Of a stretch of 64,000 nucleotides of DNA, positions 46,822 to 57,015 are shown piece by piece. The notes below the pieces were generated by a model. That model had not been told where the DNA came from and did not search any database. It saw nothing but the letters and a program-made list of their open reading frames with translations. The DNA is from Corynebacterium sp. HMSC27B11. Its GTDB lineage: Bacteria; Actinomycetota; Actinomycetes; Mycobacteriales; Mycobacteriaceae. Location of the stretch: assembly GCF_001815985.1 (NCBI RefSeq), contig NZ_KV823538.1, positions 62,001 to 126,000 on the forward strand, read 5' to 3'. The position numbers and the translations under genes were made by a program. Positions within the stretch are counted from its first letter, which is position 1. Every line of letters starts with the position of its first letter.

Positions 46822-48066
46822 ATGAGTAAGCCCCTACGCCCCAGCCAATTGCGCCACCTGAACCAGTCCTCGAAGCTGGCTAACGTTCTCTACGAGATCC
46901 GCGGCCCAGTCAACGCGGAGGCCGAGCGCATGGCCGCCGACGGCCACCGGATCCTCAAGCTGAACACCGGAAACCCCGCCGAGTTCGGCTTCGAGGCCCC
47001 GGATGTGATCATGCGCGACATGATCTCCGCTCTGCCGCACGCGCAGGGTTACTCCACCTCCAAGGGCATCATCTCCGCCCGCCGCGCGATCGTCGCCCGC
47101 TACGAGGTCATCCCGGGCTTCCCGGAGTTCGACGTCGAGGACGTCTTCCTGGGTAACGGTGTGTCCGAGCTGATCACGATGACGATGCAGGCCCTGCTCG
47201 ACGACGGCGACGAGGTCCTCATCCCGTCCCCGGACTACCCGCTGTGGACGGCGTCGACGTCCCTGTCCGGCGGTAAGCCGGTGCACTACCTGTGCGACGA
47301 GGAGGACAACTGGAACCCCTCCATCGAGGACATCCGTTCCAAGGTCACCGAGCGCACCAAGGCCATCGTGGTGATCAACCCGAATAACCCGACCGGCGCG
47401 GTGTACTCCAAGGAGATCCTGCAGCAGATCGTGGACGTGGCCCGCGAGCACTCCCTGCTCATCCTGGCTGACGAGATCTACGACAAGATCCTTTACGACG
47501 ACGCCGAGCACATCAACATCGCGAGCCTGTGCCCGGACCTGCTGTGCCTGACCTTCAACGGCCTCTCCAAGGCCTACCGGGTCGCTGGCTACCGCTCCGG
47601 TTGGCTGGTCATCACCGGCCCGAAGGGGCATGCGGAGGGCTTCCTGGAAGGCCTGACGCTGCTCGCCGGGACGCGGCTATGCCCGAATGTTCCGGCCCAG
47701 CACGCCATCCAGGTGGCGATCTCCGGCCGCCAGTCCATCGACGACCTCGTGCTGCCGGGTGGCCGCCTGCTGGAGCAGCGCAACATGGCGTGGGAGAAGC
47801 TCAACGAGATCCCCGGCGTGAGCTGCGTGAAGCCGATGGGCGCACTGTACGCCTTCCCGAAGCTGGACCCGAACGTCCACGAGATCCACGACGACGAGAA
47901 GCTGATGTTCGACCTGCTCCGCGCGGAGAAGATCCACCTGGTGCAGGGCACGGGCTTCAACTGGCCGACCCCGGATCACTTCCGCATGGTCACGCTGCCG
48001 TGGGCCCGCGATATCGAGAACGCCATCGAGCGGCTGGGGAACTTCCTGGCCAGCTACCGCCAGTAG
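46822..48066 (+). CDS. alaT: Alanine aminotransferase AlaT-like
   Basis: A PLP-dependent class I aminotransferase, 414 residues, most like actinobacterial AlaT (C. glutamicum) and Rv0337c, which in mycobacteria adjoins Rv0338c, here represented at 39007. Transaminates pyruvate with glutamate or related donors. The PLP lysine is in LTFNGLSKAYRVAGYRSGW near residue 247, and the NPNNPTGAVYSKE loop and the C-terminal FRMVTLPW Arg are present. Starts at ATG. Confidence 0.92.
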   Translation: MSKPLRPSQLRHLNQSSKLANVLYEIRGPVNAEAERMAADGHRILKLNTGNPAEFGFEAPDVIMRDMISALPHAQGYSTSKGIISARRAIVARYEVIPGFPEFDVEDVFLGNGVSELITMTMQALLDDGDEVLIPSPDYPLWTASTSLSGGKPVHYLCDEEDNWNPSIEDIRSKVTERTKAIVVINPNNPTGAVYSKEILQQIVDVAREHSLLILADEIYDKILYDDAEHINIASLCPDLLCLTFNGLSKAYRVAGYRSGWLVITGPKGHAEGFLEGLTLLAGTRLCPNVPAQHAIQVAISGRQSIDDLVLPGGRLLEQRNMAWEKLNEIPGVSCVKPMGALYAFPKLDPNVHEIHDDEKLMFDLLRAEKIHLVQGTGFNWPTPDHFRMVTLPWARDIENAIERLGNFLASYRQ

Positions 48067-48098
48067 CACCCTGGGGCCGCCCGCGCCCCGCTGCGGCT

Positions 48099-49559
48099 CT
48101 AGGCGAGCGTGCGGCTGCGGCCGAGCGCCAGCACCCGCCAGCCGGCGTCCTCCCAGGCCTGCTGGTCCAGGCAATTGCGCCCATCGATGACGGTGGGCGC
48201 CTTCTTTTTCTTCTTCTCCCCCGGCGCTACTCCCGCCCCGGGGGCGGGGCCGGCCTGCACGGCGGCCAGCGCCTCGGCCGGCTTCAACCGGCGGAACTTC
48301 GGCCACTCGGTGGCCACGATCACCAGCTCCGTGCCCTGCAGAGCCTCGGGCAGCGTGGGGGCGTGCTGCAGCTCGGGGGCCGCCAGGCGGGCAGTCTTCT
48401 TCGCCTTCGGGTCGTAGATGCGCACGTGCGCCCCGGCCTGGTAGAGCCGCATCGCGATATCCACTCCCGGCGCCTCGCGCACATCATCACTGCGGGGTTT
48501 AAAGGCTGCGCCCAGCACGGTGATGCTCCGGCCGGTGACGTCCCCGCCGAAGACCTCGTGGGCCATGTGCTCCACCTTGTCGCGACGGGAGTTGTTGATC
48601 GCGTCCACCTGGCTCAGCAGGCCGCTGGCCCCGGTCGCGCCGAGCTCCTCGGCGGTGGTCATGAACGCACGAACGTCCTTGGGGAGGCAACCACCGCCGA
48701 ATCCGAGACCAGCGTGGAGGAAGGACTTTCCGATGCGACGGTCGGCCCCCAGGGCGGCGGCGAGCGCCGTGACGTCCCCGCCGGAGGCATCGCAGAGATC
48801 GGCGACCGCATTGATGAAACTGATCTTGGTGGCGAGGAAGGAGTTCGCGCTCGTCTTCACCAGCTCCACCGTGGCGGGGTCCATCATCATCAGTGGCGCC
48901 CCTTCGGCCAGGGGTTCGGCATAGATCTCCCGGACGAGCTTTTCGACCTTCCCGCGGTCCTCGTCCCGCGCCCCGACGACGATGCGGTCGGGGTGCAGGG
49001 TGTCGTCCACCGCCGTGGATTCCCGGAGGAACTCGGGGTTCCACGCGACGGTGCAGCTCGCGGCCGGGGCGGGATTCTTCTTTCCCTTCGAGCCCTTCTT
49101 GCTGCCTGCTTTCTTGGCTGCTGCCTGCGCCGCCGCGCCCTGGATGAGCCGGTCCATCCGTTCCTGCAGCACCGGGGTGGTCCCGACGGGGACGGTGGAC
49201 TTACCCAGAAGGACGTGATCGCCGCGCAGCAGCGGGGCCAGGGCGTCGACGACGGCGTAGATCTGGCTCAGATCAGCACCCGCACCGCCGGCCTGCTGCG
49301 GGGTTCCGACGCAGAGGAAGTGAGTCTTCGCGAACTCGGCGGCTTCCGCCGGGTCGGTGGTGAAGCGCAGTTTTCCTGCGCTGACCCCCCGTTTCAAAAG
49401 TTTCTTTAATCCCGGTTCATAGAACGGGGATTTGCCAGCGTTGAGCCTTTCGACTTTCGCTGGATCGGTATCCACCCCCAGCACGTCATGGCCGAGCTCG
49501 GCCATGCACGCTGCGTGTGTTGCTCCCAAGTAGCCGGTGCCGACAACAGTCATCCGCAT
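48099..49559 (-). CDS. UDP-glucose 6-dehydrogenase with lysine-rich insertions
   Basis: Oxidises UDP-glucose to UDP-glucuronate, a precursor for envelope polysaccharides. The 486 residues show the N-terminal NAD-binding TVVGTGYLGATHAACMAELG, the catalytic Cys in GFGGGCLPKDVRAF near residue 262, and the C-terminal UDP-binding domain. Two stretches look inserted: AKKAGSKKGSKGKKNPAP near residue 150 and GEKKKKKAP near 455, both Lys/Gly/Pro-rich. The start may be 49559 or 49553. In mycobacteria the homologue (Rv0322) also adjoins dcd, as here. Confidence 0.92.
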   Translation of the reverse strand: MRMTVVGTGYLGATHAACMAELGHDVLGVDTDPAKVERLNAGKSPFYEPGLKKLLKRGVSAGKLRFTTDPAEAAEFAKTHFLCVGTPQQAGGAGADLSQIYAVVDALAPLLRGDHVLLGKSTVPVGTTPVLQERMDRLIQGAAAQAAAKKAGSKKGSKGKKNPAPAASCTVAWNPEFLRESTAVDDTLHPDRIVVGARDEDRGKVEKLVREIYAEPLAEGAPLMMMDPATVELVKTSANSFLATKISFINAVADLCDASGGDVTALAAALGADRRIGKSFLHAGLGFGGGCLPKDVRAFMTTAEELGATGASGLLSQVDAINNSRRDKVEHMAHEVFGGDVTGRSITVLGAAFKPRSDDVREAPGVDIAMRLYQAGAHVRIYDPKAKKTARLAAPELQHAPTLPEALQGTELVIVATEWPKFRRLKPAEALAAVQAGPAPGAGVAPGEKKKKKAPTVIDGRNCLDQQAWEDAGWRVLALGRSRTLA

Positions 49560-49627
49560 GCCCCACACAATACGCACGGATTCGGTTGCGTGACGGGCAG
49601 CGCGTCAGCGACGCCGGATCGGGGCCG

Positions 49628-50194
49628 CTACTTGCGGAAGTTCAGATAAGCCTTCGACGGGGTCGGACCACGCTGGCCCTGGTACTTCGAGCCCACCGCA
49701 CCCGAACCATAGGGGTTCTCGGCGGGGCTGGAGAGCTTGAAAATCGCCAGCTGACCGACCTTCATCCCCGGATACAGGGCGATCGGCAGGTTCGAGGTAT
49801 TGGAAAGCTCCAGGGTGATGTGACCGGAGAAACCCGGGTCGATGAAGCCCGCCGTGGAGTGGGTCAGCAGCCCCAGGCGCCCCAGCGAGGACTTGCCCTC
49901 CAGGCGGCCGGCCAGGTGATTGGGGATCGTGAACTTCTCAAGCGTCGCGCCGAGCACGAACTCCCCCGGGTGCAGGATGAAGGGTTCCTCGCCTTCCACC
50001 TCCACGAGGGTGGTGAGCTCCTCCTGCGGCAGCTTCGGGTCGATGTGGGTGTACCGGGAGTTATTGAACACCCGGAACAGGCTATCCAGCCGCACATCCA
50101 CAGAGGAGGGCTGCACCATCGAGGCATCAAAAGGCTCGATGCCGAGCTGACCGGCGGCGATTTCTGAACGGAGGTCACGATCTGAAAGAAGCAC
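49628..50194 (-). CDS. dcd: dCTP deaminase (probably dUTP-forming/dUMP-forming)
   Basis: Deaminates dCTP for dTTP synthesis; actinobacterial members are bifunctional and also hydrolyse dUTP. The 188 residues include the [20 protein letters not shown] and [13 protein letters not shown] core, seen in the M. tuberculosis enzyme, and the C-terminal [16 protein letters not shown]. The GTG at 50194, with GGGAGAC upstream, is preferred because the fold begins there ([11 protein letters not shown]). It lies about 70 bases before udg on the same strand. Confidence 0.95.
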   Translation of the reverse strand: MLLSDRDLRSEIAAGQLGIEPFDASMVQPSSVDVRLDSLFRVFNNSRYTHIDPKLPQEELTTLVEVEGEEPFILHPGEFVLGATLEKFTIPNHLAGRLEGKSSLGRLGLLTHSTAGFIDPGFSGHITLELSNTSNLPIALYPGMKVGQLAIFKLSSPAENPYGSGAVGSKYQGQRGPTPSKAYLNFRK

Positions 50195-50380
50195 GTCTCC
50201 CAGTCTAACCGAGCAACCCGCGCCGAACCCCCACACCACTGAGCGGGGCTCTGATTGGGCCACCGCGTGACACTCGACATTGACCACCGTGCAGCGACGG
50301 ACGCGACGCTAACGGCCTGGCCTTTTGGCTGCTCCCCGGCGCGTGCCCTATACTTAATCGCTAGTGTCCAGGACACATTT

Positions 50381-50451
50381 GCCGATGTAATTCAATGGTA
50401 GAATGTCAGCTTCCCAAGCTGAATACGCGGGTTCGATTCCCGTCATCGGCT
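50381..50451 (+). tRNA. tRNA-Gly(CCC)
   Basis: A cloverleaf can be drawn: acceptor GCCGATG with CATCGGC, D-arm ATTC-GAAT, anticodon stem TCAGC-GCTGA with loop TTCCCAA (anticodon CCC), and T-arm with GGTTCGATTCC. The discriminator is T and CCA is not encoded. It reads GGG codons. Confidence 0.93.
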
Positions 50452-50456
50452 CATTT

Positions 50457-50488
50457 CCCCCGGTGCGCGCGCAAGCGCACCGGGGTTT
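50457..50488 (+). terminator. Terminator after tRNA-Gly
   Basis: CCCCGGTGCG pairs with CGCACCGGGG around a short loop, followed by TTTT. It lies six bases past the tRNA. Confidence 0.88.
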
Positions 50489-50638
50489 TCGCTATCCCGA
50501 ACCGGATAATCCACCCCTCCCCGCTACACTCATATCCACCATCACCCTGCCGAATCCCTACCGGCAGGCCGGGCGCCAGGGCGAGGTTGACGTCCTAAAA
50601 CTAAGAGCGCCCCGGGGACAGAAGGAAGGACCACAAAG

Positions 50639-52093
50639 ATGGCGCAGCAGCAGGCCAGCCAGCAGGAAAAAGAGCAGGCAGGCGAGCAAAAGCTGACGCG
50701 GATCAGCGACCAGGAGAACCCCTACCCGGTACCGGAGGAGTACCCGGAGTATCAGCCGAAAAACGATACGACGAAGGGGCAGCGCAAACTCTCCGTCTAC
50801 ACCGCCATCGACGCTTTCTTCATTATCGTCACCCTAGCCCTGACCGCCTGGTACCTGGCGCTGATGATCCTCAACGGCTTCAACATGGAAACCAAGAGCC
50901 TGATCTGGGTGATCTGGTGGTTCCTCGTGCTCGCGTACCTTTCGCTGCCGCGCATGCACCAGCTATTCACCTTCGTCTACGTGCCGGACTACTTCGTCGC
51001 CCGCGCCCGCACCTCGGATGGGCTGCTCGGTGATCCGGTGAATATTGCGCTGCACGGCTCGGAGGAGGATATCCACGCGGTGCTGCTCGCCGCCGGTTGG
51101 ACGAAGGCGGACAAGATCACGCTGCGCTCCAGTTGGAAGATTGCCGTATCCAGCGTGTTCCGGAAGTCCTACCCGGCAGCCCCGGTCAGCCCGCTGGTGA
51201 TCTTCAAGCGCTCGCAGGCCTTCGCCTATCAGCAGGAGGACTCCGGCAGCGCGTCCAAGCGCCACCACGTGCGGCTGTGGCGCACCCCGGATGATTGGGC
51301 GCTGCCGGGCGGCGAGAAGGTCGCTTGGATGGCCGGCGCGACTTACGACCGGGGCGTGGGGCTGTCCAGCTTCACCGGGCAAGTCACCCACAAGATCGAC
51401 GAGGACACGGACGCCGAGCGCGACTACCTCATCGGCACCCTGCAGTACGTCGACCCGGAGATCACGGTGAATATCCTTCCCGACTTCTCCTCCCCGTACA
51501 TCTGCCACAACGGCGGCGGGGACAAGATCGTCACGGATGGTGACCTTCCGATTGTCGACGTCACCGGCGCGGCCGAAAGGCTTGCTGACGTTCCCGAGGT
51601 GCGCGACGGCGTGCAGGCGCGCAAGGAGGAGGCAGAGGCCAACCGTAAGCGGGACAAGGAGTTGCCTCCGGCCGAGATGAATATCGTCGGTGCACTGACT
51701 GCCATCGTGGCGATCTTCACCGCGTGGCGCTCCGGCACCCAGCTGGCGAACATCGGCTGGGTGACTGGCTCGCTGAAGCAGACCTGGGTGCTCTACGGGC
51801 ACTTCGTCGGGTCGCTAGCGGCACTGCTGCTCCTGGTCCTGACCTTCATGCGCATCCGGTGGGCGCGTGTGCTGCTGATGGTCACGATCACGCTGATCTC
51901 CATCGGCGACCTCTTGGCCGCCGCAACCTCCGAGCACCACGTGGCCAGCAACCTCTTCATGGTGGCCGTTGCGCTGGTGCTGGTGATGAGCATCTCCTCC
52001 GAGAGCTCCAGGCGCTGGGTCAGCGGCGGCCGGGAGGACAAGGTGGTCAGTTACAACCTGCGCCACCCCAACCGCGGGCTATCCGTGGAGTAG
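50639..52093 (+). CDS. LssY C-terminal domain-containing membrane protein
   Basis: A 484-residue protein with two hydrophobic helices near residues 57-105, a large soluble domain and three or four more helices after about residue 350. The soluble part matches the LssY_C pattern: VNIALHGSEEDIHAVLLAAGW, then ASKRHHVRLWRTPDDW and ATYDRGVGLSSFTGQVTHKIDEDTDAERDYL. The family's role is unknown, although LssY is part of lipid phosphatase-like proteins. It starts at ATG with GAAGGA upstream and is followed by ramB after about 105 bases. Confidence 0.82.
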   Translation: MAQQQASQQEKEQAGEQKLTRISDQENPYPVPEEYPEYQPKNDTTKGQRKLSVYTAIDAFFIIVTLALTAWYLALMILNGFNMETKSLIWVIWWFLVLAYLSLPRMHQLFTFVYVPDYFVARARTSDGLLGDPVNIALHGSEEDIHAVLLAAGWTKADKITLRSSWKIAVSSVFRKSYPAAPVSPLVIFKRSQAFAYQQEDSGSASKRHHVRLWRTPDDWALPGGEKVAWMAGATYDRGVGLSSFTGQVTHKIDEDTDAERDYLIGTLQYVDPEITVNILPDFSSPYICHNGGGDKIVTDGDLPIVDVTGAAERLADVPEVRDGVQARKEEAEANRKRDKELPPAEMNIVGALTAIVAIFTAWRSGTQLANIGWVTGSLKQTWVLYGHFVGSLAALLLLVLTFMRIRWARVLLMVTITLISIGDLLAAATSEHHVASNLFMVAVALVLVMSISSESSRRWVSGGREDKVVSYNLRHPNRGLSVE

Positions 52094-52198
52094 GAAGCGC
52101 CACCCGCGCTCGACATTCGAGCAGGAACGCGCCCGGGGAACGCCCCGCACCGGAACGTCTCCGCGACAGAACGCCTCCGCAACGAAGAAAGGTTCAGC

Positions 52199-53743
52199 AT
52201 GGCAGACGCACCGTCCCCCGGTTCCCGGGGTGTCCGGAGCACCCAGGGTGCCCGAGCTTCCCAGAGCCCCCGCACGCCGGACGAGACGAACCGGAACTTC
52301 GTGGGCTCCCGCCTGCGCCAGCTGCGCAAGGAGCGGGATATCTCGCAGGCCCAGCTCGCCACGACCCTGGGGCTGTCCGCGAGTTACGTGAACCAGATCG
52401 AGCACGATCAGCGCCCCCTGACCCTGGCGGTGCTGCAGAAGATCACCAGGGCTTTCGGTGTGGACGCCACCTTCTTCGCCAACGAGGACTCCCTCCGCCT
52501 GCTCGCCGAGGTTCAGGATGTCATGGCCGATCGCGATATCTGGCCCACTCCGGTGGACGTCACCGAATTGGCCGAGCTGGTGCGCCACCACCCCGCGATC
52601 GCCCGCGCCATGGTGGACATGCACAGCCGCTACCGGAACGTCTCTGACAAGCTCACGCTGGCCACCGAGGAGCGCCTGCAGGGTTCTGCGGTGCTGTCCA
52701 TTACCCCTCGTGGCGAGCTCTTCGGGCGCGCCTCCGGGCCGGAGGCCTTCTCCATGCCGCACGAGGAGGTCCGGGACTACTTCTACGCCCGGCAGAACTA
52801 CGTGGACGTCCTGGACGTACAGGCCGAGAAGCTCGCGAAAAAGCTGAACCTCGGGGCCACGCAGATCCGCCACGCGGAAGCGATCCTCGTCGACCGACTC
52901 ACGGATAAGCACAACGTGACGGTCACCTACTCCCGGGACATGGGCGACACGCAGCACAGCTTCGACCCAGAGACGAAGCGGCTGTACGTCTCCGCCATGA
53001 TGCGGCCAGGGCAGATCGCGTTCCGCCTGGCCACCGAGCTGGCCTACCTGGAGGCCGGCCCGACCATCCGCTCCCTGGTAGAGCTGGGCAACTTCACCTC
53101 TGATGCCTCCCGCAGGCTGGCCTCCCGTGGCTTGGCCACTTACTGGGCTGCGGCCCTGCTGATGCCCTATGGGCAGTTCCACGCCTCCGCGGAGGAATCC
53201 CGCTATGACCTGGAATTCCTCATGCGCGAGTACGGGGTGGGCTACGAGACGGTCTGCCACCGCCTGTCCACCCTGCAGCGCCCCAGCCTGCGCGGTGTGC
53301 CTTTTACCTTCGTGCGGGTGGACCGGGCTGGGAATATGTCCAAGCGGCAGAGCGCCTCGGGCCTGCACCTCTCCGGCTCGGGCGGTACGTGCCCGCTGTG
53401 GAATGTCTATGAGACTTTCAGCTACCCGGGCAAGATTATGCGGCAGATCGCCCAGATGCCCGACGGTCGCACCTACCTGTGGGTCGCCCGGACGGTGAAT
53501 CACCACCGCTCGGCGTGGGGGAATCCGGGCAAGATGTTCGCTATCGGCCTGGGCTGCGAGCTGCGGCACGCGCAGCGCACCGTGTACGCCGATGGCTTGG
53601 ACCTGGAGGACACCTCCGCGGCCACCCCGATCGGTTCCGGCTGCCGCCTGTGCCCGAGGATGACCTGCCCGCAGCGCGCGTTCCCGCCGATCGACCGGCA
53701 GGTGGATATCGACGCCCACCGTTCCTCGGTCTCGCCGTACTAG
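52199..53743 (+). CDS. ramB: RamB-like transcriptional regulator of acetate metabolism
   Basis: A 514-residue regulator. An N-terminal Pro-rich extension of about 33 residues is followed by a Xre helix-turn-helix ([37 protein letters not shown]), then the ImmA/IrrE-like domain and the C-terminal domain with four Cys ([17 protein letters not shown]), the pattern of RamB/Rv0465c. It controls acetate and glyoxylate genes in C. glutamicum. It lies close to lpd as in C. glutamicum. AAAGG precedes the ATG. Two near-tandem GAACGnCTCCGC copies lie just upstream. Confidence 0.9.
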   Translation: MADAPSPGSRGVRSTQGARASQSPRTPDETNRNFVGSRLRQLRKERDISQAQLATTLGLSASYVNQIEHDQRPLTLAVLQKITRAFGVDATFFANEDSLRLLAEVQDVMADRDIWPTPVDVTELAELVRHHPAIARAMVDMHSRYRNVSDKLTLATEERLQGSAVLSITPRGELFGRASGPEAFSMPHEEVRDYFYARQNYVDVLDVQAEKLAKKLNLGATQIRHAEAILVDRLTDKHNVTVTYSRDMGDTQHSFDPETKRLYVSAMMRPGQIAFRLATELAYLEAGPTIRSLVELGNFTSDASRRLASRGLATYWAAALLMPYGQFHASAEESRYDLEFLMREYGVGYETVCHRLSTLQRPSLRGVPFTFVRVDRAGNMSKRQSASGLHLSGSGGTCPLWNVYETFSYPGKIMRQIAQMPDGRTYLWVARTVNHHRSAWGNPGKMFAIGLGCELRHAQRTVYADGLDLEDTSAATPIGSGCRLCPRMTCPQRAFPPIDRQVDIDAHRSSVSPY

Positions 53744-53841
53744 CGGTGTTCGGGCGCGAGGGGCGGATGTCGTTGTGCCCAGGACGTTGCCGGAGCAACG
53801 CTCGCGCCGCCGCGTGGCTAGTGGCGTCGCTAATGGTGTGA

Positions 53842-54963
53842 CTAGTGGCGCGGTGGCGTGATGTCGAGCGAGGTATCGGTGTTGTAGTAGCCGAAGCCCG
53901 GCTCCTCGCGGTCGAACAGCCCGATCTGCGCGCGGCGTTCCAGCTCGCGGCGGTTATAGGTGGCCTGCTGGATCGCCTCCTCCGAGTCGAAGCCGGAGCC
54001 AAGTGCACCGGCGATCATGCCGAGCGAGGCGGCGAACCACGCCAAGAGCAGGTAGTTCCACGGCTGAACCGGGTGGCCAATCTGCAGGCTGAAATACTTC
54101 ACCGGCACGATCGCTGCCGCCAGCATGAGCAGCACCCCGATGAGGAGCAGGTACATCAGCAGCGAGGAGATCGCCACGGTGACAAGGGTGGCGTAGTTAT
54201 CCCACCGGGCGCGCCACCACCCCACCGAGTCGTAGTGCAACTTCGAGGAGCGGGGGTTCCACAGGCTGTTGTTGTAGATCAGCCAGAAGGTCATCCCACA
54301 GATCGCGAGCATGCTGATGAGGATCAGCCGCCAGATCGGCATCAGAGAGCTCATCAGCCAGATCGAACCGAAGAACACGCCGAAGGCGCCACTGGCCACG
54401 CCCAGGGCGATGGACCCGGAGAGCGCCCGCAGCAGGGCCACCGGCCGGTTGCAGCGGATCATGCCGAGCAGCAGGCGGAGGGTGCGGCCGCGGCCCTCCA
54501 GCACGCGGGTGGTATCCGCTCGGACGTCGCCGCCCGCGATGTCCTCGTATCCGTCGATGTTCTCTTCGGGCACGCCCGCACCGGCCATTTTGCCCTGCAC
54601 CAGTCGGGTCATCTCTTGCTTCAGGCCGAGCTTCGCGCGCAGCAGTCCGAAGGCGGGGAGGCAGAGCATGGTGGCTTTGCCGTTCTGGATGCACTGGCTG
54701 ATCACCGGCCGGCGGGTGCTGAGTGGCAGGTCGGTGAGGTAGATCAGCCGGTCCCACTGGTACTTCTCGAGCACGTCGAGGGTGTTGTCGTGCAGCTCCA
54801 CGGTTCCACGGGAGCTCATCGGGAAGGAGCCGATGCGCAAGTAGAGTTCGGCGGGCTCCCCGGTGCGGTGGTCCTTGGCTGCTGCTTGGAGATCGGCGAA
54901 GAGCGCTTTAGCGCGCCGTTCGGGCAGACCGGGGTCTGCCACGATGCCGATGCGGGTGGTCAT
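53842..54963 (-). CDS. Conserved hypothetical membrane protein (373 aa)
   Basis: I do not recognise the family. The N-terminal 160 residues are soluble and begin TTRIGIVADPGLPERRAKAL, with DRLIYLTDLPLSTRRPVISQ suggesting a Rossmann-like fold. Four membrane helices follow in pairs (about residues 185-245 and 275-340). The C-terminus is charged and ends near RHL-like basic residues. Start ATG at 54963 is chosen because it opens the first strand; an open frame extends upstream to 55086. It is convergent with ramB. Confidence 0.65.
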   Translation of the reverse strand: MTTRIGIVADPGLPERRAKALFADLQAAAKDHRTGEPAELYLRIGSFPMSSRGTVELHDNTLDVLEKYQWDRLIYLTDLPLSTRRPVISQCIQNGKATMLCLPAFGLLRAKLGLKQEMTRLVQGKMAGAGVPEENIDGYEDIAGGDVRADTTRVLEGRGRTLRLLLGMIRCNRPVALLRALSGSIALGVASGAFGVFFGSIWLMSSLMPIWRLILISMLAICGMTFWLIYNNSLWNPRSSKLHYDSVGWWRARWDNYATLVTVAISSLLMYLLLIGVLLMLAAAIVPVKYFSLQIGHPVQPWNYLLLAWFAASLGMIAGALGSGFDSEEAIQQATYNRRELERRAQIGLFDREEPGFGYYNTDTSLDITPPRH

Positions 54964-55091
54964 GGGTGATTCGTTTTTCCTTGTCTCAGGGGGGGATTGT
55001 GGACTGCCCGCAGCGCGTCCGGGCTGTGCCAGATCACCGGTATTTGCGCTGGGTGGGGTGGATTTTACGGTCAATGGTCTAAGCACGGCAA

Positions 55092-55136
55092 AGCGCGCCC
55101 CCGAACCGGCGAAAATGACCGGTTCGGGGGCGCGCT
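55092..55136 (-). terminator. Hairpin after lpd
   Basis: AGCGCGCCCCCGAACCGG pairs perfectly over 18 bp with CCGGTTCGGGGGCGCGCT around a nine-base loop. It follows the lpd stop by about 60 bases. There is no long T-tract, so release may be less efficient. Confidence 0.75.
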
Positions 55137-55199
55137 GCAGAGATTCTCGGCGGGCGCTGTGGCCCGCCGGTTAGGGCGCGTTCGCGCCCCAGGGACCTG

Positions 55200-56624
55200 T
55201 TAGAGGTTGATCATGTGGCCGCCGATACCGTGGGCGGCTTCCTTCATGGCCTCAGACAGGGTCGGGTGCGTGTGCACGTTGCGGGAGATCTCGTCCGCGG
55301 TCAGGTCGAAGCGCTGCGCCAGGGTGAGCTCCGGCAGGAGCTCGGAGACGTCCGGGCCGACCATGTGGCCGCCGAGCAGCTCGCCGAACTCTGCGTCCGC
55401 GATGAGCTTCACGAAGCCCACTGCGTTGCCGAGACCCTGCGCCTTGCCGTTGGCGGTGTACGGGAAGGTCGCGACCTTGATTTCACGGCCGTCTTCCTCT
55501 GCCTTCTTGCGGGCTGCTTCCTCGGTGTAGCCGAAGGATGCGACCTGCGGGTTGCAGAAGGTGGCGCGCGGCATCATCTGGTAGTCGCCCAGCTCCTGGG
55601 TCTCCGCACCAGCGATGGTCTCTGCTGCGACGACGCCCTGCGCCTCAGCGACGTGGGCCAACTGCAGCTTCGCGGTGACGTCGCCGATGGCGTAGATGTT
55701 CTTCGCGGAGGTGCGCATGCGCTCGTCGATGACGATCTCGCCGCGCTCGCCCAGCTCGACGCCGGCCTTGTCCAGGCCGAGGCCCTCGGTGCGCGGTGCG
55801 AAGCCGATGGAGACCATGACGCGGTCTGCCTTGATGGTCTCGGACTTCTTGCCGTCGGCGGACTCGATGTCCACCTCGACGCCCTTGCCCTCGCCCAGGT
55901 CGCGAACCTCGGTGGTCTTGTGACCGGTCTTGAGGTTCACGCCGAGGCGCTTGTACTGCTTCGCGATTTCGCGGGAGACGTCCTTGTCCTCGTTCGGCAG
56001 GACGCGGTCCATGAACTCGACGACGGTGATATCCACACCGAAGTTGGAGAGCACGTAGGCGAACTCCATGCCGATGGCGCCGGCGCCAATGATGACCATG
56101 GACTTCGGGGCGTTCTCGTCGAGGATCTGCTCCTCGTAGGAGACGATGTTGCCGCCGATCTCCACGCCCGGCAGGGACTTCACGACCGAGCCGGTGGCGA
56201 TGATGGCGTTATCGAAGGTGATCTTCTTGCCCTCGTCATCCCCCTCGACGATGGAGATCTCCTTGTCGGAGACGAACTCGCCGCGGCCGTGGATCTCCTG
56301 GATCTTGTTCTTCTTCATCAGGTAGTGAACACCCTTGACGATGGAAGAAGAGACCTTGCGGGAACGCTTGTGCGCTGCACCGAAGTCCATGGAGATGTTA
56401 TCGCCGGTAATTCCGTACGTCTTCGCTTCCTTGGTGATGGTGTGCGCCAGCTCTGCGTTACGGATCAGAGCCTTCGAGGGGATACAACCCACGTTGAGGC
56501 ACACGCCGCCCCAGTACTGCTTCTCGACAACTGCGGTCTTGAGGCCCAGCTGCGCCGCGCGAATTGCGGCGACGTAACCGCCAGGGCCTGCACCGATTAC
56601 TACTACGTCATAATGTTCAGCCAC
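55200..56624 (-). CDS. lpd: Dihydrolipoyl dehydrogenase
   Basis: The flavoprotein E3 of the 2-oxo acid dehydrogenase complexes, and also usable by the glycine cleavage system whose other parts are at 13000-17800. The 474 residues show the FAD-binding [20 protein letters not shown], the redox pair in [15 protein letters not shown], the NAD site [14 protein letters not shown] and the C-terminal catalytic [14 protein letters not shown]. The GTG at 56624 with AAGGTGG upstream is preferred. The gene directly upstream, 16 bases away, is the 36-residue peptide. Confidence 0.97.
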   Translation of the reverse strand: MAEHYDVVVIGAGPGGYVAAIRAAQLGLKTAVVEKQYWGGVCLNVGCIPSKALIRNAELAHTITKEAKTYGITGDNISMDFGAAHKRSRKVSSSIVKGVHYLMKKNKIQEIHGRGEFVSDKEISIVEGDDEGKKITFDNAIIATGSVVKSLPGVEIGGNIVSYEEQILDENAPKSMVIIGAGAIGMEFAYVLSNFGVDITVVEFMDRVLPNEDKDVSREIAKQYKRLGVNLKTGHKTTEVRDLGEGKGVEVDIESADGKKSETIKADRVMVSIGFAPRTEGLGLDKAGVELGERGEIVIDERMRTSAKNIYAIGDVTAKLQLAHVAEAQGVVAAETIAGAETQELGDYQMMPRATFCNPQVASFGYTEEAARKKAEEDGREIKVATFPYTANGKAQGLGNAVGFVKLIADAEFGELLGGHMVGPDVSELLPELTLAQRFDLTADEISRNVHTHPTLSEAMKEAAHGIGGHMINL

Positions 56625-56640
56625 GGCCCCCACCTTATAT

Positions 56641-56751
56641 TTAAATCGAGCCCAGAGCCAGCTTCAGGCTGGAGAAAGCATCCGCGCTGCCGTGGGCGAA
56701 TCCGCCCAGGAAGTCGGTGATGATGAGGATGATCTGGTCGATGAACTGCAT
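56641..56751 (-). CDS. 36-residue peptide, candidate PorA-like cell-wall channel
   Basis: This short gene starts at ATG 56751 with AAGGA nine bases upstream and ends at TAA 56641. The peptide begins [18 protein letters not shown] and ends [10 protein letters not shown]. It has no signal peptide, no Cys and an amphipathic helical pattern. That is how the short corynebacterial cell-wall channels (PorA, PorH; about 40-60 residues) look. It lies between lpd and a mycolyltransferase gene, a setting that fits a mycomembrane protein; I recall the C. jeikeium PorA gene also lying near a mycolyltransferase. A leader peptide for lpd is the alternative. Confidence 0.6.
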   Translation of the reverse strand: MQFIDQIILIITDFLGGFAHGSADAFSSLKLALGSI

Positions 56752-57015
56752 GTCGGGTTGTCCTTAAAATATCCGAGGGAAAGATCCGAAATTTTTGGCC
56801 TTCACGTGCTGCGATGCCAGGGGAATGGGAACAGCCTGTCCACTTCCTGCATTAGTTCTAGCAGCTTTATGGGCAAAAATACTAAGAAAAGCTGGCATTT
56901 GCTTTCCCTTAGCTCATAATCATGGCTACTATCTAGCTGGTAGATTCCCAGCCGCTGGTCGGAGTAGGGACAGAGAAACCGCCGATCACCACAGCTGATA
57001 CGCAAAGGAAATTCG

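Noticed and set aside
52753-52847. Extra coding in the plus strand of ramB
   Set aside because: The alternative frame is short, Arg/Thr-rich and fully inside the well-defined RamB frame.
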